From: UBA822 sp965249775
Lineage (GTDB): Bacteria > Gemmatimonadota > Gemmatimonadetes > Longimicrobiales > Gaopeijiaceae
Assembly (NCBI GenBank): GCA_965249775.1
Contig: OZ252253.1
Span: 3,472,001-3,536,000, forward strand
DNA: 64,000 nt
Reading direction: 5' to 3'
The notes under the pieces are model-generated. The model had not been told where the DNA came from. It worked only from the letters and a program-made list of their open reading frames with translations, and did not search any database. The position numbers and the translations under genes were made by a program. This document shows, piece after piece, positions 16,310 to 23,179 of the stretch (its first letter is position 1; every line of letters starts with the position of its first letter).

Positions 16310-18421
16310 ATGGCAACGAAAGACGACCATCCGTCGAACGACCCAAAGCTTGAGAACGACCCGAAGCTCGAGAACGAGAAGGGTCTGAACAGGCGAGATT
16401 TCGTCAAGACGGGCGTTGCCGCCGGGTTGGGGGCGGGGGCGGGCGGAGCTCTGTTGGCGCCAGATCAGGCGCAAGCGAAAGTCTCGGCGAATGCCGGCGC
16501 ACAAACCGCCTGGGACTATGAGGTCGATGTCGTCATCGCGGGAGGCGGGTGCGCGGGCTTGACTGCGGCCATTCGCGCGAGGGATCTCGGGGCCAGTGTG
16601 CTCGTTGTCGATCAGAATTTCGACCTCGGCGGCAGGATGTTGCACAGCGGGGCCCGGGTGTCGCTCGGCGGAGGTGACCCCGTACAGCTCAGAGATATGA
16701 AGGGCGAGAGCGACGAGGAGGGGTTCGTCACGGTGGATCCGCTCGAGGACCCGGGAGAGGTCGATGACAACATCGAGCTCCTGTTCACGGACATCACCGA
16801 CTGGTCGGTCATCGATCCCAAGGGGCAGAACCCCTACCGGTACAACGAGCGGGAGCTGGTGCGAGCTTGGGCAGAGAACTGTCCGGCCACCCGCCAATTC
16901 CTGATGGACAACTATGTCCGGTTCACGCGGATCACCGGCACGCATGGCGGCGGAGGCCTGTCGCGGGCGAGGGCGGCGCAAGCCTTCCTCATGCTGGGCG
17001 ACAAGACGGACATCAAGGCGGGCACCATCTCGGCGGAGGATGCGGGCCGCGCCGATCCCGAGCGCACCAGTCCGTTTGCGCCGGTGCCCATGAACAACTC
17101 GGCCCGCTCTGTCGGCCCCAACGCCGTGAGCAACGGAGTGGCCCTGTCCCGGTCGCTGGAGTTCTCGGCCCGGGAGAAGGGCGTCGAGTTCATGCTTCAT
17201 CGCCGTTTCGACGAGATCGTTCGCGAGGAGCCTGTCGCGGGCAGAGTTCTGGGGATCACCGCCCAATATTCGCCTCGGCAGCACCCGGAGACCGGAGAGC
17301 TCCTGCAGAGCTTTTGGCAGGACGGCAACATCGATGAGCGGCGGGAGACCGTGAACATCAGGGCCCGCCAGGCGGTCATCCTCGCCAGCGGTGGGCACGC
17401 TGGCAATCCCGAGGTTCGCAACATGTTCTACCCCGCCTTGCGGGAACCCGCGTTCGGGACAAGCGGTCAGGCCTTGCAAGGCCCCGGTGGTCAGGATGGA
17501 TCGGCGCTCATTGCCGGAATGAAAGTCGGCGCCAACCTGGCGGGGATGCAACAGAACCTCTCGTATGGCACGACGTTTCACATCACGACGCGCCTCGGCA
17601 CCCGGGATGCGTATACCAGCATGATGCCCGGTCACCCGACATTCGGTTACCGCGGCTCCGCCGGGGTCGGTGTCGGCAACGCCGGCTTCGAAGAGTTCAT
17701 CGCCGTGAACCAAGTCGGGAAGCGCTTCTTCAGCGAGGTTCGTCTTCCCCGAAGGCCTGGTTTGAATGCGTACCCGGGCGACCGTGGCGCCCCGGGGCGA
17801 GGACTCGCGCACACGCCGCTCGACTGGCGCAATTGCCGCAAGGAGTGGGTGCGGCAGATGTACAACTACGACCACGGCCTCGATGCTGCACTGGCGCTGA
17901 ACGAGGGGTCGGAGCCCCCGGACTACTACTCAGGGCCGCTTTGGGCGGTGTTCGATCAGGATGCGGTCGAGCGGACGGGGTGGGAGCTACGCTACCCCTA
18001 TGTGTCCGACAACGGCTACTTCTTCCAAGCCGATACCATCGAGGACTTGGCAGAGAAGGTTGCCGCGGGCCATGAGTTCCAGCGGGTGCCGCTGAGTCAT
18101 CTCGCCGCGACGGTTGCCACCTGGAACGACTACGTGGACGCCGGCGAGGATCCGGAATTCGAGCGCCATGAGGATGCCCCCATGAGTCGCATCGCGACTC
18201 CGCCGTTCTATGCGCTCTCGATCATGGTGGTCTGGCACGATTCCTTTGGTGGCCTGCGGGTCAACGGCCGGCAACAGGTCGTGGACATGCAGGGCCAGGT
18301 CATTCCCGGTCTCTATGCGGGAGGTGAGGCCGTGGGGGGATTCAACAAGCACGGCCTGGGCAAGGGTCACGTCCATGGCTACATCGCCGGCACGCATGCC
18401 GTCGACGAGCCGTCCATCTAG
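16310..18421 (+). CDS. Tat-exported FAD-dependent oxidoreductase (fumarate-reductase-like flavoprotein)
   Basis: A 703-residue protein with a twin-arginine signal (LNRRDFVKTGVAAGLGAGAG near residue 24). The FAD dinucleotide-binding motif VVIAGGGCAGLTAAIRARDL is near residue 73 and the C-terminal flavin contact GLYAGGEAVGGFNKHGLGKG near 668. It belongs to the fumarate reductase / succinate dehydrogenase flavoprotein and 3-ketosteroid dehydrogenase group. The long middle part (residues about 140-560) is the substrate cap and is larger than usual. GGGGAGG precedes the ATG. A diheme cytochrome c follows two genes on and is a plausible electron partner in the periplasm. Substrate unknown. Confidence 0.85.
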   Translation: MATKDDHPSNDPKLENDPKLENEKGLNRRDFVKTGVAAGLGAGAGGALLAPDQAQAKVSANAGAQTAWDYEVDVVIAGGGCAGLTAAIRARDLGASVLVVDQNFDLGGRMLHSGARVSLGGGDPVQLRDMKGESDEEGFVTVDPLEDPGEVDDNIELLFTDITDWSVIDPKGQNPYRYNERELVRAWAENCPATRQFLMDNYVRFTRITGTHGGGGLSRARAAQAFLMLGDKTDIKAGTISAEDAGRADPERTSPFAPVPMNNSARSVGPNAVSNGVALSRSLEFSAREKGVEFMLHRRFDEIVREEPVAGRVLGITAQYSPRQHPETGELLQSFWQDGNIDERRETVNIRARQAVILASGGHAGNPEVRNMFYPALREPAFGTSGQALQGPGGQDGSALIAGMKVGANLAGMQQNLSYGTTFHITTRLGTRDAYTSMMPGHPTFGYRGSAGVGVGNAGFEEFIAVNQVGKRFFSEVRLPRRPGLNAYPGDRGAPGRGLAHTPLDWRNCRKEWVRQMYNYDHGLDAALALNEGSEPPDYYSGPLWAVFDQDAVERTGWELRYPYVSDNGYFFQADTIEDLAEKVAAGHEFQRVPLSHLAATVATWNDYVDAGEDPEFERHEDAPMSRIATPPFYALSIMVVWHDSFGGLRVNGRQQVVDMQGQVIPGLYAGGEAVGGFNKHGLGKGHVHGYIAGTHAVDEPSI

Positions 18422-18439
18422 TCGTCACCTCGATTTCTG

Positions 18440-19183
18440 GTGGGGGTGCTAGCCCACCGGGACGACTCGCCTGATATGGCCGCACACGACGACTCGCCTG
18501 ATATGGCCGAAGACGACGATATGACGTCCGTCGAACCGCATAGCAGGCGTGTCGCCGTATGGGACGCTCCGTCGACCATCGAATGCGGCGAGAAGTTCAG
18601 CGTCAAGCTAGGGGTCAAGTGCTCTTCGGAGTGCCCGCCCGACGGTTGGACGGTCGAGGTCCGCGACCAGGACGGGAAAAAGCGGGCGTCGGCCACAGCA
18701 GGCGGCGAGCCATGGCCCGGCACATCAGCGCTCTATTATGCGGAGGTGGAGCTGCGCGCCCCTGACACGGAGGGGCTTCATATATGGGAAGCCAAGGCTC
18801 CTGCGGACGGCCTGACGGACGGTCTCACGGACGGTCTTACGGACGGTCCCGTGGACGGTCCGGGTACCCCGCACCTTGAGGGTATCGCCCCTTTTAGCGT
18901 GAGGGTCGTGCCCACATCCGAGTGTCTCCTGACGGTCATTGCCATGGACATGGAAAGTCAGACGCCCGTCGAAGGTGCCAAGGTTGTTGTTCACCCTTAC
19001 AAATCCTTCACAGACGAGCGCGGCGTGGCGGAGGTGAGGCTTCCGAAAGGCGAGTACAGACTCTTCGTTTCGGGAAAGAAATACTTCCCCTTCCGCCAAG
19101 ACTGCGACGTGAAGACGGACGTTACGATAAGGGCGGAGCTTGCTGTGGACCTGGAGCTCTCCGACGCCGATATCTGGTCCTGA
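18440..19183 (+). CDS. Protein with C-terminal carboxypeptidase-regulatory-like domain, internal repeats
   Basis: Up to 247 residues; the start is uncertain (GTG 18440, or ATG 18476, 18503 or 18521). A 27-bp tandem repeat at 18461-18514 encodes two DDSPDMA units. The middle has a short TDGL repeat (DGLTDGLTDGLTDGP, 12-bp unit, about 18808-18861). The end (CLLTVIAMDMESQTPVEGAK, DERGVAEVRLPKGEYRLFVS) is a carboxypeptidase-regulatory-like beta sandwich. No signal peptide is visible. Sitting between the flavoprotein and the cytochrome, it may be an accessory subunit. Function unknown. Confidence 0.65.
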   Translation: MGVLAHRDDSPDMAAHDDSPDMAEDDDMTSVEPHSRRVAVWDAPSTIECGEKFSVKLGVKCSSECPPDGWTVEVRDQDGKKRASATAGGEPWPGTSALYYAEVELRAPDTEGLHIWEAKAPADGLTDGLTDGLTDGPVDGPGTPHLEGIAPFSVRVVPTSECLLTVIAMDMESQTPVEGAKVVVHPYKSFTDERGVAEVRLPKGEYRLFVSGKKYFPFRQDCDVKTDVTIRAELAVDLELSDADIWS

Positions 19184-19235
19184 CTCCGAACCCCGCCACG
19201 AAGTGGGAAAGAATGCCTTGATAGAGAACGCTCTG

Positions 19236-19988
19236 ATGTTGAAGCTCGTGGTCGGTGTTCTGGGGCTGGTGTTCGTCATCGCCCCGGTTGCCGTCGCCCA
19301 ACAAGGGATCGACACGGCCCTTTTCGAGCAGGGGCAGCAACTCTACCAGCAAAAGTGCGCGCTTTGCCATCAGGACACGGGCGTCGGCGATCCGCCAACG
19401 TTCCCCGCCTTGAGCGAGAATGACCGGCTCGGGGACCCGGTCCGGATTGTCCGCAGCATCCACCTTGGCCGGGGCCGCATGCCTCCGTTCCCTGATCTGA
19501 CCGCGGAGGATATCTCCGCTTTGGCAAGTTACATGCGCAACGCGTGGGCGAACGACTTCAGCAGTGTGAGCACCGAAGAAGTAGCCGCGGTGCTAGAGGG
19601 ACTCGAGGTGTCCGGCTCGATGGCATCGGTCTGGGATGCCGTTTTCACTGAGGCACAGGCGACACGCGGCCAGGCCGTGTATGACGGGGCCTGTGGTCTC
19701 TGTCACGGACGCAGGCTGAATGGCGCTCCGGACGATCCGGACATGCGGTCCACGCCCCCCCTTGCGCGGGCGAGGTTCCTCCGCGTCTGGGAGGGAAGAT
19801 CGCTTGCCACCCTGTTCGCATACACGCGGGCGACGATGCCGGAAGACAATCCGAGCTCCATGACTGAGCAGGAGTACCTCGATGTCATCGCCTATATGCT
19901 CTCGGTCGGCGGGATGCCGGCGGGCGATGAAGAGTTGCAACCCGATTCGCGGAGTCTCTCTCGCGTCGTCATAGGAGCGCAGCCGTAG
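19236..19988 (+). CDS. Diheme cytochrome c
   Basis: A 250-residue secreted protein. After a signal peptide (VVGVLGLVFVIAPVAVAQQ) come two class I cytochrome c domains with heme sites CALCH near residue 41 and CGLCH near 152; axial Met candidates lie in GRGRMPPFPDLTAEDI and TRATMPEDNPSSM. Start 19236 begins the signal; the frame is open earlier. The neighbouring flavoprotein suggests it accepts electrons in the periplasm. Its last 68 codons are duplicated at 21539-21743 as part of a larger tandem duplication. Confidence 0.85.
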   Translation: MLKLVVGVLGLVFVIAPVAVAQQGIDTALFEQGQQLYQQKCALCHQDTGVGDPPTFPALSENDRLGDPVRIVRSIHLGRGRMPPFPDLTAEDISALASYMRNAWANDFSSVSTEEVAAVLEGLEVSGSMASVWDAVFTEAQATRGQAVYDGACGLCHGRRLNGAPDDPDMRSTPPLARARFLRVWEGRSLATLFAYTRATMPEDNPSSMTEQEYLDVIAYMLSVGGMPAGDEELQPDSRSLSRVVIGAQP

Positions 19989-20180
19989 GAAGGTGGGAGC
20001 GGCTCATCTCCCACAGCTTGAACGCAGGGGCATCATGTCCTGGGACGGGAGGGAGGGGTGGGGCAGTAACTACGGGGTCGTTTGCGTTCAGGCGGACGAA
20101 CCGATAGGATCGGCGCGAGTCAGCTTAGCTTCCCAGATGCAGCAAGCCCCCGCCTTTCTTCAACCCCAAACGGAATCTTC

Positions 20181-20858
20181 ATGCGTTTCTCGCTCGAGAC
20201 CGTACTGCTTCCTGCTCTACTCATCGCGCCGCCGGCAACATCGTCGGGACAGTCGGTCGGCTTTCGCGGCGGTCTGAGCATTGCCTCGGTCGTAGGCGCC
20301 GACGCTGCAGACACGGAGTCAAGAAAGGGCTTGAGCTTCAGCGGATTCTACAACTTGCCGCTGCCCGGCATCTTTGGCGCCCAGATCGGGGTGGGGTTCA
20401 CTCAGAGGGGGTTCACAAGGACTGTCTTCGGCGTGACCCCTGAAGGTCGAAGGACGGCGAGCGCAGGCAGCGTTGAGAGCGAGGGAGACCTAGCCTACGC
20501 CGAAGTCCCACTTTTGCTCACGCTGTCCCCGATCTCCTTTGGTAACCTGCGGTTCAACCTCTCAACTGGTCTAGTCCTAGGCTTTATGACCGGTTGCAAG
20601 GTCACTTTTTCCGACGATAGCGTGTCACATACTTTCAGTTGTCACAAACGGGAGGCTGGTCTAAACTCGAATACTTTCGACGTGGGTGCCATGGTAGGCG
20701 CCGGCATGGAACTCGGTATCACAGAAAACGCCTCCCTGCTTCTGGACGTCTTCTACAATTTTGGCCTCACCAAGGTCGAGCGTTCCGGCGTCGATGATGA
20801 CATAAAGAACCGAACCCTCTCCATCCTCGTGGGCGCATCGTTCGCCGTGAACAGATAG
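20181..20858 (+). CDS. Outer-membrane beta-barrel protein (PorT-like), copy 1
   Basis: A 225-residue protein with a signal peptide (ETVLLPALLIAPPATSSGQ) and alternating strands ending in aromatic residues, e.g. SVGFRGGLSIASVVGAD, GIFGAQIGVGFTQRGFTRTV, YAEVPLLLTLSPISFGNLRF, SLLLDVFYNFGLTKVE and a final TLSILVGASFAVNR. This is the pattern of PorT-family eight-stranded barrels. ATG 20181 begins the signal; a longer frame overlaps a leader conserved in the second copy (20030-20180 against 21772-21922). Role unknown. Confidence 0.75.
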   Translation: MRFSLETVLLPALLIAPPATSSGQSVGFRGGLSIASVVGADAADTESRKGLSFSGFYNLPLPGIFGAQIGVGFTQRGFTRTVFGVTPEGRRTASAGSVESEGDLAYAEVPLLLTLSPISFGNLRFNLSTGLVLGFMTGCKVTFSDDSVSHTFSCHKREAGLNSNTFDVGAMVGAGMELGITENASLLLDVFYNFGLTKVERSGVDDDIKNRTLSILVGASFAVNR

Positions 20859-20995
20859 CACGCCCACTGTGTGGCTTGACCGATTACACTCATGGTGTAA
20901 AACTCAAGGTAGTAGTGCGCCCCAAGAAGGGATGGGTCGCTTGACCGTCAGTTTCCACGGCACAGCTCACACGATCGTTGGCGCAGGTCCCTCAT

Positions 20996-21106
20996 ATGGA
21001 AAAGAACCCCAGGCCCGGAAAGGGTGAGTTGCAGATCGTGCTGGCCGTATTGATCCTTCTCGCTCTTGTGATTGGAACGATGCTCATCGTCTTGGGGACG
21101 CCGTAA
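20996..21106 (+). CDS. Putative 36-residue single-pass membrane peptide
   Basis: A short frame from ATG to TAA encodes a basic N-terminus (MEKNPRPGKGELQ) and one strong transmembrane segment (IVLAVLILLALVIGTMLIVL). AGGT lies eight bases before the ATG. It fills the otherwise gene-poor 20859-21164 gap. The equivalent stretch is missing from the second unit of the duplication, which is about 200 bp shorter here. Composition supports a real small membrane protein, but nothing else does. Confidence 0.45.
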   Translation: MEKNPRPGKGELQIVLAVLILLALVIGTMLIVLGTP

Positions 21107-21164
21107 GTGAGAAGAGCATAACGACAGGGCCGACCCCGATCGTTCGCAGGTGGCGGTCTTGGCG

Positions 21165-21539
21165 TCAGGAGGCGCCTTCGCGTTTCCGGCGCACGTAGAG
21201 GGTTTTGAGGACGGTCGCGACCACTTCGTCCTGCTCGTCCAGAATTGCGAGCGTCCACTGCGGCAGGTGTTTGTGGCCGTCTGCCGTCGCCGAGCGAATT
21301 GCTTCGACCTCTTCGTCGGTAATGCGAATCGTGGCGCGGACGGTGCCCAGGCCCGGCTTTCTGAAGTCGATGGTCGCCTCCTTGTCCCAGACGACGTAGT
21401 CAGGCCCCAGCCGTTGGATCAGCAGGAGCATCAGGTGCGGATCGACTATCGCGTACAGGCTGCCCCCGAAGTGTGTTCCGACGAGGTTCACGTTGCTGTC
21501 CGTGAGCGGCATCTCGACACGGACCTCGCTCGCATCCTC
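21165..21539 (-). pseudogene. Truncated DUF4442 thioesterase (3' part)
   Basis: The 125 codons match the C-terminal four fifths of the intact gene at 22706-23179, with few changes (for example LGTVRATIRI against LGTVHARIRI). The N-terminal 32 codons and start are missing; the sequence stops at the duplication join and runs into antisense cytochrome sequence. No start signal remains. Confidence 0.85.
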
Positions 21540-21743
21540 GTCTGGGAGGGAAGATCGCTTGCCACCCTGTTCGCATACACGCGGGCGACGATGCCGGAAG
21601 ACAATCCGAGCTCCATGACTGAGCAGGAGTACGTCGATGTCATCGCCTACATGCTCTCGGTCGGCGGGATGCCGGCGGGAGATGAAGAGTTGCAACCCGA
21701 TTCGCGGAGTCTCTCTCGCGTCGTCATAGGAGCGCAGCCATAG
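21539..21743 (+). pseudogene. Duplicated 3' end of the diheme cytochrome c gene
   Basis: This repeats the last 68 codons of the gene ending at 19988 (from the residues VWEGRSLATLFAYTRATMPE to the end), without either CxxCH site. It is a by-product of the tandem duplication. An open frame that runs through it from 21150 is an accidental fusion with antisense thioesterase sequence. Confidence 0.85.
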
Positions 21744-21922
21744 GAGGGGGTACCACAGGGTGAACGCAGGGGCATCATGTCCTGGGACGGGAGGGAGGGG
21801 TGGGGCAGTAACTACGGGGTCGTTTGCGTTCAGGCGGACGAACCGATAGGATCGGCGCGAGTCAGCCTAGCTTCCCAGATGCAGCAAGCCGCCGCCTTTC
21901 TTCAACCCCAAACGGAATCTTC

Positions 21923-22600
21923 ATGCGTTTCTCGCTCGAGACCGTACTGCTTCCTGCTCTACTCATCGCGCTGCCGGCAACATCGTCGGGACAGTCGGTC
22001 GGCTTTCGCGGCGGTCTGAGCATTGCCTCGGTCGTAGGCGCCGACGCTGCAGACGCGGAGTCAAAAAAGGGCTTGAGCTTCAGCGCACTCTACAGCTTGC
22101 CGCTGCCGGGCATCTTGGGCGCCCAGATCGGGGTGGGGTTCACTCAGAAGGGGTTCACAAGGACCGTCTTCGGCTTGACCGCTGTAGGTCGAAGGGCGAC
22201 GGCCGAAAGCAGCGTTGAGGCCACGGTAGTCGTAAGCTACGCCGAAGTCCCACTCTTGCTTACGCTGTCCCCCGTCTCCTTTGGTAACCTGGGGTTCAAC
22301 CTCTCAACTGGTCTAGTTCTAGGCTTTATGACCGGTTGCAATGACACGTTGTCCGACGGTAGCGTGTCAAATACTTTCAATTGTAACAAGCGGCAGAGTA
22401 ATCTAGAGCCGAATACTTTCGACGTGGGTGCCATGGTAGGCGCCGGCATCGAACTCGGTCTCACAGGAAACGCCTCCCTGCTTCTCGACGTCTTCTACAA
22501 TTTTGGCCTCACCAAGGTCGAGCGTACCGGCGTCGATAATGACATGAAGTACCGAACCCTCTCCATCCTCGTGGGCGCATCGTTCTCCGTGAACAGATAG
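21923..22600 (+). CDS. Outer-membrane beta-barrel protein (PorT-like), copy 2
   Basis: A 225-residue duplicate of the protein at 20181-20858, same length and start context, with scattered substitutions concentrated in loops (for example the stretches after TVFG and after GCNDTLSDGS) and conserved strands (GAQIGVGFTQKGFTRTV, SLLLDVFYNFGLTKVE, TLSILVGASFSVNR). Loop-biased change with kept length suggests both copies are under selection as surface proteins. Confidence 0.75.
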   Translation: MRFSLETVLLPALLIALPATSSGQSVGFRGGLSIASVVGADAADAESKKGLSFSALYSLPLPGILGAQIGVGFTQKGFTRTVFGLTAVGRRATAESSVEATVVVSYAEVPLLLTLSPVSFGNLGFNLSTGLVLGFMTGCNDTLSDGSVSNTFNCNKRQSNLEPNTFDVGAMVGAGIELGLTGNASLLLDVFYNFGLTKVERTGVDNDMKYRTLSILVGASFSVNR

Positions 22601-22671
22601 CACTCTCACTGTGTAGCCTCCAGCGATTCCCCCCTACGTAATCTGCACTCGCAGCCCAATAAGAGAGACAA

Positions 22672-22694
22672 CCACCCCCATCGTTCGGAGGTGG
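22672..22694. terminator. Hairpin between convergent genes with ATCGTTCGG loop
   Basis: CCACC and GGTGG pair, with a further CC/GG, around the loop ATCGTTC. It lies between the barrel gene (ends 22600) and the convergent thioesterase gene (ends 22706), so it may end transcription from both sides. There is no T-run. The same loop core recurs at 29664-29698 and, degraded, near 21133-21151. Confidence 0.4.
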
Positions 22695-22705
22695 CTTCTA
22701 GGCGT

Positions 22706-23179
22706 TCAAGAGGTGCCTTCGCGTTTCCGGCGCACGTAGAGGGTTTTGAGGACGGTCGCGACCACTTCGTCCTGCTCGTCCAGAATTGCGAGCGTCCACT
22801 CCGGCAGGTGTTTGTCGCCGTCTGCCGTCGCCGAGCGAATTGCTTCGACCTCTTCGTCGGTAATGCGAATCCTGGCGTGGACGGTGCCCAGGCCCGGCTT
22901 TCGGAAGTCGATGGTCGCCTCCTTGTCCCAGACGACGTAGTCAGGCCCCAGCCGTTGGATCAGCAGGAGCATCAGGTGCGGATCGACCATCGCGTACAGG
23001 CTGCCCCCGAAGTGTGTTCCGACGAGGTTCACGTTGCTGTCGGTGAGCGGCATCTCGACACGGACCTCGCTCGCATCCTCAGCCATGTGCGTGACGAGGA
23101 TGCCGGCGCCGGTGTAGGGTGGATAGGCATGAAGGATGGCCCGCAGGGCCTCTGGGTTCCAACCGTGGGGAGAGCTCAC
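22706..23179 (-). CDS. DUF4442 hot-dog-fold thioesterase-like protein
   Basis: A 157-residue PaaI/DUF4442-type hot-dog protein: MPLTDSNVNLVGTHFGGSLY near residue 46 (the central helix and NxxGTxFGGSL signature), YVVWDKEATIDFRKPGLGTV and ILDEQDEVVATVLKTLYVRR. Likely acyl-CoA thioesterase or related hydrolase in the cytosol. The start is GTG 23179, four bases inside the end of the ADOP permease gene (GTGA overlap), indicating translational coupling. An intact copy; its truncated duplicate is at 21165-21539. Confidence 0.8.
   Translation of the reverse strand: MSSPHGWNPEALRAILHAYPPYTGAGILVTHMAEDASEVRVEMPLTDSNVNLVGTHFGGSLYAMVDPHLMLLLIQRLGPDYVVWDKEATIDFRKPGLGTVHARIRITDEEVEAIRSATADGDKHLPEWTLAILDEQDEVVATVLKTLYVRRKREGTS

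Larger units (their letters stand above)
19784..21539. repeat. Tandem segmental duplication, unit 1
   Basis: This 1.76-kb unit runs from inside the cytochrome gene through the first barrel gene to a point inside a thioesterase reading frame. Unit 2 (21540-23080) repeats the same order. The join at 21539-21540 brings CATCCTC of the thioesterase to CGTCTGGG of the cytochrome with one shared base. Confidence 0.85.
21540..23080. repeat. Tandem segmental duplication, unit 2
   Basis: This unit repeats 19784-21539 in the same orientation but is 1.54 kb long because about 200 bp between the barrel gene and the thioesterase gene are missing (or were gained in unit 1). The barrel genes have diverged at many positions, so the event is older than the IS630 insertions. 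Confidence 0.85.

Noticed and set aside
21150..21743. An open frame of 197 codons on the plus strand fused to the cytochrome C-terminus.
   Set aside because: Its first two thirds are antisense to the thioesterase fragment and its last third is the duplicated cytochrome end; it exists only because of the duplication join and has no start signals.
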